From positions 1 through 6,823 of the forward strand of contig JAEUHU010000072.1 of assembly GCA_016793305.1 (NCBI GenBank): a stretch of DNA of 6,823 nucleotides, written 5' to 3'. The translations under genes were made by a program, and so were the position numbers. Every line of letters begins with the position of its first letter. The first letter of the stretch is position 1. Under the pieces are notes generated by a model that made no database searches, was not told the DNA's origin, and was given only the letters and a program-made list of their open reading frames with translations. Positions 1 to 6,099 of the stretch are shown here, piece by piece. The DNA is from Planctomycetota bacterium (GTDB lineage: Bacteria > Planctomycetota > UBA1135 > UBA2386).

Positions 1-260
1 AAGCCGGCTTCGCCGGCGTGCCGCAGGTGGTCAGCGACGCCGGCGGCAACGGCGAGATCGTGGTCGACGGCGTGACCGGCACGGTGGTGCCGCGTGGCGA
101 CGCAGCCGCGCTCGCGAAGGCGCTGGCGCGCTACCTGCGCGCCCCGGCGCTCGCCGAGGCGCACGCCGAAGCGGGCCGTCGCCGCTGCCTCGAGCTGTTC
201 ACCTTGGACCACCTCGGCCCCGAGGTGCAGGCGGTGGTGGAGCGGCTCGTCGCGCACTAG
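1..260 (+). CDS. Glycosyltransferase of GT-B fold (family 4-like), C-terminal fragment
   Basis: This is the last 86 codons (reading from base 3) of a gene whose start lies left of the window; it stops at TAG 258-260. The visible protein opens with AGFAGVPQVVSDAGGNGEIV, followed by VDGVTGTVVPRGD and an alanine-rich helical tail. This is the usual end of the nucleotide-sugar-binding domain of group 1/family 4 glycosyltransferases: a G-x-P-V-V-x-S-D-x-G-G-N-x-E stretch, then a D-G-x-T-G-x-x-V-P turn, then an 'AALAKALARYL' helix. Such enzymes move a sugar from an NDP- or UDP-sugar onto a glycan or lipid acceptor at the cytoplasmic face of the membrane. Donor and acceptor cannot be inferred from this fragment. 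The catalytic first half, including the first Glu of the E-x7-E motif, is outside the window. A membrane-protein gene converges on it after 30 bases. Confidence 0.85.
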   Translation, partial: AGFAGVPQVVSDAGGNGEIVVDGVTGTVVPRGDAAALAKALARYLRAPALAEAHAEAGRRRCLELFTLDHLGPEVQAVVERLVAH

Positions 261-290
261 CGGCGTCGCCTGGGCGCTCCACGCTGCGGT

Positions 291-851
291 TCAGCCCGCC
301 GTCGGCCACAGCCACGCGAACGTGGCGCCGGTGACCAGGGCATAGACGATCCCGTCGAACAGGAACCGCGCCGTCGTCGACCAGCGCACACCCTTCCAGA
401 TCGAGTCCGGCACGCTCGAGAACGCGTAGCCGAGTGCCGCAGCGGCCGACGCGAACCGGAACACGCCGTCGGCCCCCGGTGCCTTGACCAGGCCTGTCAG
501 GTAGGCGACCAGCACGCCGATCAGCAGGCAGAACCCGAACCAGGAGCCCAGCGCCTGCCCCATGTTCATCGAGCCGCCCGGCCGGACGATCAGCGTGCCG
601 ATCGGGCCGCGGGCGAACTTGGCGCCCATCTCGGGCGAGCCCATCTCCTGCATCGACTCGGCGCACGGGAACATGTACTGCCCCGGACTCGTGCCGGTGC
701 GGCGCAGCGCGTCCAGCAGGTCGTCCTCGTCCGGCAGCTTGCGGTAGTCGCCCTTGTGCAGTTGCAGCACCATGTGCACGAGCGAACTGGCGACGAACAC
801 GAACACCGCCGACAGCAGGATCGGCAGCCAGAGAGCGGGGAGGCTGGTCAT
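291..851 (-). CDS. Conserved four-helix membrane protein, function unknown
   Basis: A 186-residue protein with four probable membrane helices, at about residues 7-30, 102-124, 130-147 and 163-183. Between the first two lies a polar loop of about 70 residues containing HKGDYRKLPDEDDLLDALR, a GQYMFPC stretch and KFARGPIGTLIVRPGG. I recognise the pattern (an N-terminal LPILLSAVFVF helix, then HKxDYRKLPDED, then RGPIGxLxVxPxG) from uncharacterised membrane proteins of diverse bacteria, but know of no function. The reading frame stays open to a GTG at 918-920. I chose the ATG at 849-851 because the protein then begins MTSLPALWLPILL, as I recall for its relatives, and because the extra 23 residues look unrelated. 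Neither start has a good Shine-Dalgarno sequence. It is transcribed away from the GT9 gene, with 140 bases between the two starts. Confidence 0.8.
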   Translation of the reverse strand: MTSLPALWLPILLSAVFVFVASSLVHMVLQLHKGDYRKLPDEDDLLDALRRTGTSPGQYMFPCAESMQEMGSPEMGAKFARGPIGTLIVRPGGSMNMGQALGSWFGFCLLIGVLVAYLTGLVKAPGADGVFRFASAAAALGYAFSSVPDSIWKGVRWSTTARFLFDGIVYALVTGATFAWLWPTAG

Positions 852-991
852 GCCGGGATTGGGGCGAACGCCGAGTCGGGCCGCAACCGGCTGCCCGAGG
901 ATCTTCACGGAACTCGGCACCGTGGCCTCGTTCGCACCGCTTCGCTACGTTGCCGCACGCAGGACCACCTCGCCTGCCGATAACCGCCGCG

Positions 992-2128
992 ATGGACTTC
1001 GACCTCAAGCAGGATTGCCGCCACGTGCGGTGGGACCGCCCGTGTGCGCCGCACAAGCGCCGCGGCAAGGTGTGTGCGACCTGCGACGAGTACGCGCCGA
1101 TCCGCCACCGGGTGCTGATGGTCAAGCTCGCCGCCACCGGCGATGTGCTGCGCACCACGGCGTTCCTGCCGGCGATCCACGCGGCGTGGCCGCAGGCGAA
1201 GGTGACCTGGCTGACCCGCAAGTCGGCGGCCGCCCTGTTCGACGGCAACCCGCTGGTCGACGAAGTGCTCGCGACCGACGACGCCGTCACCGCGGCACGG
1301 CTCGCCACCGAGACGTTCGACGTCGTGCTGTGTCCGGACGCCGATCCGGACGCGGCGGTGCTCGCGGCGATGGCGAAGGGCAAGGAACGGCGCGGCTACG
1401 TGCGTTCGGCCGACGGGCGGATCGTGCCGCTCGGACCCGGGGCCGAGCGCTGGCTGCTGATGGGGCTCGGCGACGACCGCAAGAAGGCGAACACCGAGAC
1501 CTACCAGCATCTGGTGGCCCAGGTGCTCGGCCTCGATCCGGCCGCCGTGCGCGAACCGATCCTCGAGCCGTCGGCGAAGGACGCGGCGGCCGCGAAGGCG
1601 TTCGTCGCCGGGTTCGGCGGCAAGGGGCCGCTGGTCGGCCTCAACACCGGGGCCGGTGGACGCTGGGCCTACAAGCAGTGGACGCGGGCGCACCAGCAGA
1701 CGTTCCTGCGCCTGTGCACCGACGCCGGCCTGCGCGTGCTGCTGCTCGGTGGTCCCGAAGAGGTCGAGACGCACAAGGAACTGCTCGCCGCGAGTGCCGG
1801 TCGCCCGGTGTTCGACGGGGGCAACCACAACTCGTACGGCCGTTTCGCCGCGCTGATCGACCAGTGCCGCGCGGTCGTCACCAGCGATTCGCTGGCAGTG
1901 CACTGTGCCGCCGCGCGCAAGGTGCCGGCGGTCGTGCTGTTCGGTCCGACGTCGGCGGCGGAGATCGAGTTGTACGGCCGCGGCAGCAAGATCGTGCCGC
2001 CCGGGCTCGACTGCCTGTGCTGCTACCTGCCGCGCTGCGATCGCGTGCCGCACTGCCAGGCGCTGATCGAGCCGCAGGTGGTGCTGGCGGCGGTGCAGCA
2101 GTGGGTCGCGGCGACGATCGCACGCTGA
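992..2128 (+). CDS. Glycosyltransferase family 9 (heptosyltransferase-like) with cysteine-rich termini
   Basis: A 378-residue GT-B enzyme. The N-domain starts with the family 9 pattern VLMVKLAATGDVLRTTAFLP (residues 41-60). The C-domain has GLNTGAGGRWAYKQW (216-230) and the nucleotide-sugar site VVTSDSLAVHCAAARK followed by VPAVVLFGPTSAAE (295-324), where heptosyltransferases carry D-x-x-x-x-H-x-A and F-G-P-T. Family members add heptose or related sugars to lipid A-core or other surface glycans in the cytoplasm; the sugar used here is unknown. Before the fold lies a 40-residue lead-in with Cys9, Cys18, Cys28 and Cys31, and the end has Cys341, 343, 344, 349 and 355. These clusters are absent from E. 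coli WaaC/WaaF but, to my recollection, occur in related GT9 proteins of Planctomycetes and spirochaetes. I preferred ATG 992 to TTG 950, as the extension adds only 14 low-complexity residues. No strong ribosome site is visible at either start. Confidence 0.88.
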   Translation: MDFDLKQDCRHVRWDRPCAPHKRRGKVCATCDEYAPIRHRVLMVKLAATGDVLRTTAFLPAIHAAWPQAKVTWLTRKSAAALFDGNPLVDEVLATDDAVTAARLATETFDVVLCPDADPDAAVLAAMAKGKERRGYVRSADGRIVPLGPGAERWLLMGLGDDRKKANTETYQHLVAQVLGLDPAAVREPILEPSAKDAAAAKAFVAGFGGKGPLVGLNTGAGGRWAYKQWTRAHQQTFLRLCTDAGLRVLLLGGPEEVETHKELLAASAGRPVFDGGNHNSYGRFAALIDQCRAVVTSDSLAVHCAAARKVPAVVLFGPTSAAEIELYGRGSKIVPPGLDCLCCYLPRCDRVPHCQALIEPQVVLAAVQQWVAATIAR

Positions 2129-2159
2129 GGCCGGCACCACGGTGGAACTCGCGAGGAAG

Positions 2160-2176
2160 GCGAGGCGCCGCCTCGC
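2160..2176. repeat. Perfect GC-rich hairpin in the GT9-sugar kinase gap
   Basis: Seven perfect pairs (GCGAGGC against GCCTCGC) enclose a GCC loop, in the 79-base gap after the GT9 stop. A second copy of the left-arm start, GCGAGG at 2151-2156, could compete for the right arm. No T-run follows (the next bases are GTCGCCGACC), so it is not a classical intrinsic terminator. It could be a pause or mRNA-stability element, or chance in GC-rich DNA. Confidence 0.35.
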
Positions 2177-2207
2177 GTCGCCGACCTTTCGCCACTAGCC
2201 TGCCGCG

Positions 2208-3137
2208 GTGTTCCTCGGACTCGACGTCGGCGGCAGCCAGTGCCGCTACGAATGGTGGCCGGTCGGCTGTCGCTCCGGCGGCGACGCCCGCGCGGTGCAG
2301 CCTGCGGTGCAGGGAATCGACGCCGCGTGCGACGGACTTGCCGAAGCCCTGCGCACCGCCGCCGGCGACGTGCCGCCGACGGCGACGGTGTGCGCGATGG
2401 CCGGCGTCGGCGACGTCGCGACCAGCCAGGCGATCGCCGCGGGTGTGCGCGCGCGCGGCATCCCGTTCCCGGTCGCGGTCGTCGGCGACGTGCTCGCGGC
2501 GGCGGCCGCCGGCCTCGCCGACGGGCCGGGCGTGCTGGTCTGGTCGGGCACCGGTTCGTTCGCGATCGCGCGGGATCGAGCCGGCGAACTGCACCGCGTC
2601 GGCGGTCGGGGCTTCCTGCTCGGCGACCAGGGCAGTGGCTACGACCTGGTGCGCCGGGCCGCCGCGGCGGTGCTGCTGGCGATCGACGACCTGGGGCCGG
2701 CGACGGCGTTGACCGAGGAACTGACCCGCGCGTTCGGGGCGCCGGCTCCGCAGCGCCTGGGCGCCGTACTGCAGCGTGCGACCTCGGGCGAGGTCGCTGC
2801 CCGCCTGCCGGTCGTGCTTGGGGTGGCGGGGGCCGGCGATCCGGTGGCCGTCGAAGTGCTCGCCGAGGGCATCGACGCGCTGGCGATGCTGGCGACGGCC
2901 GCGGTGCGCCGCGCCGGGCTCGACTGGCGCGACCTGCCGGTCGCGGTCGGCGGCGGCGTGCTCACCGGGGCCGACGGCCTCGTCGAGATGCTGGCCGAGC
3001 GGCTGCGTGCGTTCGGGGCGAAGGTGCCTCGGCCGATCGCCGAGCGCGCGGCGGCGCACGCCGCGGCGTGGCTCGCGCACGGGTTCCATCACCGCGAAGA
3101 ACCAAGCCATGGATGGGTGACCCGTGTCGCGCTCTGA
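2208..3137 (+). CDS. BadF/BadG-type ATPase, probable N-acetylglucosamine (sugar) kinase
   Basis: A 309-residue actin-fold kinase of the BadF/BadG/BcrA/BcrD family, closest in layout to N-acetylglucosamine kinase. Phosphate-1 loop LGLDVGGSQCRYEW is at residues 3-16. The putative catalytic Asp94 sits in VVGDVLAAAAAG. The phosphate-2 loop WSGTGSFAIARD spans 112-123. The family signature GGRGFLLGDQGSGYDLVRRAA covers 132-152 and matches the GGxGxxLGDEGSxxxxG pattern. The adenosine-binding VAVGGGVL is at 245-252. Members phosphorylate GlcNAc or similar amino sugars with ATP, often in cell-wall sugar recycling; the exact substrate is inferred, not shown. I chose GTG 2208 because the phosphate loop must lie right at the N-terminus; no good Shine-Dalgarno precedes it. 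The last 14 bases overlap the arfB start, so the two are surely co-transcribed. About 15 residues after the last helix (HHREEPSHGWVTRVAL) look like an unstructured tail. Confidence 0.87.
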   Translation: MFLGLDVGGSQCRYEWWPVGCRSGGDARAVQPAVQGIDAACDGLAEALRTAAGDVPPTATVCAMAGVGDVATSQAIAAGVRARGIPFPVAVVGDVLAAAAAGLADGPGVLVWSGTGSFAIARDRAGELHRVGGRGFLLGDQGSGYDLVRRAAAAVLLAIDDLGPATALTEELTRAFGAPAPQRLGAVLQRATSGEVAARLPVVLGVAGAGDPVAVEVLAEGIDALAMLATAAVRRAGLDWRDLPVAVGGGVLTGADGLVEMLAERLRAFGAKVPRPIAERAAAHAAAWLAHGFHHREEPSHGWVTRVAL

Positions 3138-3558
3138 CCTCTGGCTGCGGGACGGCCGCATGATCCCGAAGGACTGCTTCCACCTCAGCTTCTCGCGCAG
3201 CGGCGGGGCCGGGGGGCAGCACGTCAACAAGACCGAGACCAAGGTCGACCTGCGGCTCGACCTCGTCGCCGCCGAAGCGGTGCTCGGCCCGTACGACGTG
3301 CAGCGCATCCGCACGGTGCTGGCGAAGCGGCTCGACGCCGACGGCATGCTGTGCGTGGTCGCGAGCGAGCACCGTTCCCAGTTCCAGAACTACGAAGCGG
3401 CGATGGCGCGCATGGCGACCTTGATCGCGTCGGCGCTGGTGCGGCAGAAGCGCCGCATCAAGACGAAGCCGACGCGCGGCAGCGTGCGGCGGCGGGTCGA
3501 CGAGAAGCGGCACCGCGGCGACATCAAGCGCGGTCGGCAGGGTGGGGGCGATGGCTGA
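3124..3558 (+). CDS. arfB: Alternative ribosome-rescue factor ArfB (YaeJ-type peptidyl-tRNA hydrolase)
   Basis: A 144-residue protein with a release-factor catalytic domain and a basic tail, the full length of ArfB. The catalytic loop is SRSGGAGGQHVNKTETKVDLR (residues 24-44), with the GGQ motif at 30-32 that hydrolyses peptidyl-tRNA. The tail (about 108-138) keeps the KPTRGSxxRRxxxKxxRGxxK pattern that enters the empty mRNA channel of stalled ribosomes. ArfB frees ribosomes stuck at mRNA ends without a stop codon, acting as a back-up to trans-translation. It has no stop-codon-reading domain, which separates it from PrfA and PrfB. GTG 3124 is the likely start: the nearby ATG 3109 runs into a stop at once, and ATG 3160 would drop the first 12 residues. 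The gene overlaps the upstream kinase by 14 bases and the downstream gene by 8. Confidence 0.95.
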   Translation: MSRSDLWLRDGRMIPKDCFHLSFSRSGGAGGQHVNKTETKVDLRLDLVAAEAVLGPYDVQRIRTVLAKRLDADGMLCVVASEHRSQFQNYEAAMARMATLIASALVRQKRRIKTKPTRGSVRRRVDEKRHRGDIKRGRQGGGDG

Positions 3559-3988
3559 CGGCGACGGGCGCGTGCCGCTGTATCGCTACGGCCCGGTCGC
3601 CTGGGTGTGGCGGGTGCTGCTGGCGCTGGTCGCCGTCGGGTGTGCTGCGGTCCTGGTGGCGACCTCGTCGGCGTGGCAGGCGTGGCTCGTCGCCGGACCG
3701 TTGCTGCTGCCGGGAGCGTTCTTCGGGTTCGTCGTCGCTTCGCGGATCGACCTGCACGGCGATCGCCTGCACGTGGTCACCCTGTGCGGGCTGCGGCGGA
3801 ACCTCGCGCGGGAGCGCCTCGGCGTACCGGTGCTGCGGGTGCGCGCCTTCGCGGACGGGCGGCCTGTGCATGCGCCCCGCTGGTGGGTGCCGGTTCGCGG
3901 CGGGTTGCCGGTGCACGTCGACCTGCTCGGCACGATCGTCGACGAACGCGCCGTCGAGCGAGTGTTCGGCGCCCGGCCGCGCCGCTAG
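3551..3988 (+). CDS. Small membrane protein resembling bacterial PH-domain proteins
   Basis: A 145-residue protein with a short charged N-terminus, two membrane helices (about residues 18-37 and 43-63) and a cytoplasm-sized C-terminal part rich in beta-type sequence. The stretch RIDLHGDRLHVVTLCGLRRNLARERLG, ending in DLLGTIVDERAVERVFG, resembles the pattern of bacterial PH-like domains that follow a pair of membrane helices. This assignment rests on pattern only and is weak; it may be a lineage-specific family. The ATG at 3551 overlaps the end of arfB by 8 bases and is preceded by a G-rich stretch (GGTGGGGG, 3541-3548) that could serve as a ribosome site. An in-frame GTG at 3542 would add three residues. 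Tight linkage suggests translation coupled to arfB, but no functional link between the two is known to me. Confidence 0.72.
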   Translation: MADGDGRVPLYRYGPVAWVWRVLLALVAVGCAAVLVATSSAWQAWLVAGPLLLPGAFFGFVVASRIDLHGDRLHVVTLCGLRRNLARERLGVPVLRVRAFADGRPVHAPRWWVPVRGGLPVHVDLLGTIVDERAVERVFGARPRR

Positions 3989-3992
3989 TGCC

Positions 3993-4021
3993 GGGCGACG
4001 GGGCGCTGGGGCGACGGGGCG
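3993..4021. repeat. Two-copy 13-base direct repeat between convergent genes
   Basis: GGGCGACGGGGCG occurs at 3993-4005 and again at 4009-4021, a 16-base period, each copy being followed by a form of (GCG)CTGG. It lies in the 67-base gap between the PH-like gene and the glutamate dehydrogenase end. It is probably a small slippage duplication. Confidence 0.55.
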
Positions 4022-4026
4022 GCGCT

Positions 4027-4039
4027 GGCGCATCGCGCC
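4027..4039. terminator. Weak hairpin between convergent genes, possible terminator
   Basis: GGCGC and GCGCC pair around an ATC loop in the only gap between two converging genes, where both strands need a transcription end. The stem is only five pairs, and no T-run follows on either strand, so a factor-dependent end is as likely. Confidence 0.2.
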
Positions 4040-4055
4040 GAGCGCTCAGGGCCAC

Positions 4056-5318
4056 TCAGGCGTAGATGCCGCGCTGCCGCGTCGTCTCGGCGACGCGGTT
4101 GACGCCCAGCATGTAGGCGGCGATGCGGTTGCTGACCTCGAAGCGGCGCGCCATGTCGACCACCGACGCGAACGAGTCGACCATGATGCGCTCCATGCGC
4201 TGTTCGACCTCGTCCTGCGTCCAGAAGAACATCTGCCGGTCCTGGACCCACTCGAAGTAGCTGACCGTGACGCCGCCGGCGTTGGCCAGGATGTCGGGGA
4301 TCACGAAGATGCCCTTCTGGTCGAGGATCTTGTCGGCGTTGGCCGTGCACGGGCCGTTCGCGCCCTCGGTGATGATCTTCGCCTTGATGTTGCCGGCGTT
4401 GCGGCTGTTGATCACGTTCTCGGTCGCGGCCGGCACCAGGATGTCGACCGGCAGCTCGAGCAGCTCGGCGTTGGTGACGCGCTCGGCGCCTTCGAATCCG
4501 TCGAGGCGCTTGTGCTTCTGCAGGTGCGCCTTCACCGCCTCGAGGTCGAGACCCTTCGGATTGTGGATGCCGCCGTGCATGTCGCTGATCGCGACGATCT
4601 TCACGCCGAGCGTGGCGAGCTGCAGGGCCGAGATCAGGCCGACGTTGCCGGCACCCTGCACCGCGGCGGTGCACTGGTTCGCCTTCATGCCGAGGTGCTT
4701 CAGCGCCTCGCGCGTCACCAGCATCACGCCACGGCCGGTCGCCTCGATGCGTCCGAGCGAGCCGCCGAGGTTGACCGGCTTGCCGGTGACGACCGCCGGC
4801 AGGTAGCTGCGCTGGTGCATCGAGTAGGTGTCCATGAACCACGCCATCACCTGGCCGTCGGTGCCCATGTCGGGGGCCGGCACGTCGCGGTCCGGGCCGA
4901 GCAGGTCCATGATGCCCGAGACGTAGCGGCGCGTGACGCGCTCGAGCTCGCCCTTGCTGAGCTTGAACGGGTCGCAGATGACGCCGCCCTTGCCGCCGCC
5001 GAACGGCACGTTGACCACGGCGCACTTCCAGGTCATCCACGCGGCGAGGGCGCGCACCTCGTCGCGGTTGACGTTCGGCGCGAAGCGGATGCCGCCCTTC
5101 GCCGGACCGCGCGACGTGCTGTGCTGCACGCGGTAGCCCTCGAACACGTTGACGGAGCCGTCGTCCATCTTGACCGGCATGCTGATCGTGATCTCGCGTT
5201 CGCACGTCCGCAGGATGGCGATGACGTTGGGTTCGAGTCCGAGTCGGGCCGCGGCGAGATCGAGCCGGGCCTGCATTGCTTGGAAAGGATTGTCTTCGCT
5301 GGCGACTGGTTGGTTCAT
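4056..5318 (-). CDS. gdhA: Glutamate dehydrogenase (Glu/Leu/Phe/Val dehydrogenase family)
   Basis: A 420-residue cytoplasmic enzyme joining 2-oxoglutarate and ammonium to glutamate, reversibly, with NAD(P)(H). All key residues are present with the same spacing as in the classical Clostridium symbiosum enzyme: Lys74 (GPAKGGIRF), Lys98 (TWKCAVV), catalytic Lys110 (GGGKGG) and Asp150 (PAPDMGT), matching its Lys89, Lys113, Lys125 and Asp165. The dinucleotide fold has GAGNVG at 222-227; the second strand ends in KIVAISDMHGGIHNPKGLD, like the NAD-linked RocG/GudB group, so NAD preference is a reasonable inference. PAATENVI (297-304), ITEGANGP (316-323) and the substrate-side GGVTVSYFEW (348-357) complete the pattern. 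Close relatives act on leucine or phenylalanine, but Lys74 favours a second carboxylate, that is, glutamate. ATG 5316-5318 gives the usual length; the open frame extends to 5480 but would overlap the divergent kinase. No clear Shine-Dalgarno is visible. Confidence 0.95.
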   Translation of the reverse strand: MNQPVASEDNPFQAMQARLDLAAARLGLEPNVIAILRTCEREITISMPVKMDDGSVNVFEGYRVQHSTSRGPAKGGIRFAPNVNRDEVRALAAWMTWKCAVVNVPFGGGKGGVICDPFKLSKGELERVTRRYVSGIMDLLGPDRDVPAPDMGTDGQVMAWFMDTYSMHQRSYLPAVVTGKPVNLGGSLGRIEATGRGVMLVTREALKHLGMKANQCTAAVQGAGNVGLISALQLATLGVKIVAISDMHGGIHNPKGLDLEAVKAHLQKHKRLDGFEGAERVTNAELLELPVDILVPAATENVINSRNAGNIKAKIITEGANGPCTANADKILDQKGIFVIPDILANAGGVTVSYFEWVQDRQMFFWTQDEVEQRMERIMVDSFASVVDMARRFEVSNRIAAYMLGVNRVAETTRQRGIYA

Positions 5319-5370
5319 GCCGGGAGAGCGCTTGCGCGGCGCTGAGGGGCCGAGGAACCTACTGCCCCGC
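5319..5370. promoter_or_regulatory. Short divergent intergenic region between gdhA and the LPS-type kinase
   Basis: Only 52 bases separate two outward-pointing starts, so at least one promoter must lie here or inside a neighbouring gene. It holds a weak inverted repeat, AGCGC 5327-5331 with GCGCT 5339-5343, and a purine stretch GAGGGGCCGAGGA before the kinase start. I see no convincing -35/-10 pair on either strand. Confidence 0.35.
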
Positions 5371-6099
5371 ATGCACGCCAGCAACAAGCCGCAGGACCCA
5401 CGCCAGGCCGGACTGGAGTTGTCGGCGGGGGGGCACGCCGAGGCGGTGCGAGGACTCTGGGCCGGATCGCTCGGTCGCACCGTTCGGTGCGTGCCGACGC
5501 GGCGGACCGTGTCGGTCGAGAGTGCCGGGACCGTGCTCTACGGCAAGTGGCGCCGCGGCCAGCATCGGCGGGCGGCGGCGGAGTGGCGCTGGCTGCACGT
5601 GCTGCCGCTGTGCGGGCTGCTGGTGCCGGCGCCGGTCGCCTGGTTGCGGCAAGGGCGCCGCAGCCTGCTCGTCACGGCAGCACTGCCAGGGCGGGCTCTC
5701 GACGCCTTTGCGCGTCAGGCGCTCGCGGGTGGCTGGTTGGACGAACTGGTCGCGTATGCGTGCCGCGAAGTGGCACCGATGGTTCGCCGGCTGCACGAAC
5801 GGGGCCTCGTGCACCGCGACCTCTACTGGAACCACCTGTTCTGCGAGGATCCGCGCCGCGGCACACCACCCGCCCTGCTCGACGTCGAGCGGGTGTTCGC
5901 GCCGCGTTGGCTGTGGCGGCGGTGGCTGGTGAAGGACCTGGCCAGCTTGCTGGCGTCGTGTCCGGCAGGGGTCTCGCTGCGGGCGAAGCTGCGCTTCCTG
6001 CGCAACTACCTCGGCACGCTGCGCGGCGAACAGCGGCTGCTGGCGGCGATCGACGACAAGGCGGCGCGGATCCGGCGCCACGTGCCCAAGTTCGGCTGA
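5371..6099 (+). CDS. Lipopolysaccharide kinase family protein (Kdo/WaaP type)
   Basis: A 242-residue small kinase of the protein-kinase-like fold used for lipopolysaccharide sugars. The first strands GRTVRCVP and TVLYGKWRRG carry the probable ATP-binding Lys59, with a possible partner Glu71. The catalytic loop LVHRDLYWNHLF (146-157) has the H-R-D-L-Y-x-N pattern typical of KdkA/WaaP/InaA proteins, with catalytic Asp150 and metal-binding Asn154. LLDVERVF (169-176) supplies the metal Asp171, where relatives have I-D-L-x-R. A C-terminal helical part, LRFLRNYLGTL, follows. The family adds phosphate to Kdo or heptose in the LPS inner core at the cytoplasmic membrane face; which sugar is used here is unknown. 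ATG 5371 has a CGAGGA at 5351-5356, somewhat far away. In-frame sequence upstream is open but would run into gdhA. The gene stops exactly next to the stop of the convergent PEP-CTERM gene. Confidence 0.85.
   Translation: MHASNKPQDPRQAGLELSAGGHAEAVRGLWAGSLGRTVRCVPTRRTVSVESAGTVLYGKWRRGQHRRAAAEWRWLHVLPLCGLLVPAPVAWLRQGRRSLLVTAALPGRALDAFARQALAGGWLDELVAYACREVAPMVRRLHERGLVHRDLYWNHLFCEDPRRGTPPALLDVERVFAPRWLWRRWLVKDLASLLASCPAGVSLRAKLRFLRNYLGTLRGEQRLLAAIDDKAARIRRHVPKFG

Noticed and set aside
871..884. CCGAGTCGGGCCGC at 871-884 also found at 5239-5252
   Set aside because: One copy encodes part of AARLG in gdhA and the other sits upstream of the membrane-protein start. A 14-base match of this composition is credible by chance in GC-rich coding DNA, and there is no third copy.
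852..920. Longer GTG start for the membrane protein (23 extra residues)
   Set aside because: The extension has no ribosome site and does not resemble the remembered start of the family, which begins right at the first membrane helix.
199..1383. A 394-codon open frame on the - strand
   Set aside because: It crosses the membrane-protein gene out of frame and the GT9 gene on the opposite strand; its arginine-rich product is typical of GC-rich noise.
754..2712. A 652-codon open frame on the + strand overlapping the GT9 and kinase genes
   Set aside because: It is a shadow frame: its product is a low-complexity Arg/Ala/Gly-rich string with no motif, while the other frame gives recognisable GT9 and kinase proteins.
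1878..3347. A 489-codon open frame on the - strand opposite GT9, the kinase and arfB
   Set aside because: It is an antisense shadow rich in Arg, Ala and Pro, without domains, and conflicts with three recognised genes.
3351..5345. A 664-codon open frame on the + strand running through arfB and opposite gdhA
   Set aside because: It is antisense to the strongly supported glutamate dehydrogenase, with biased His/Val/Asp/Ala composition expected from the complement of GC-rich codons; no domain is visible.
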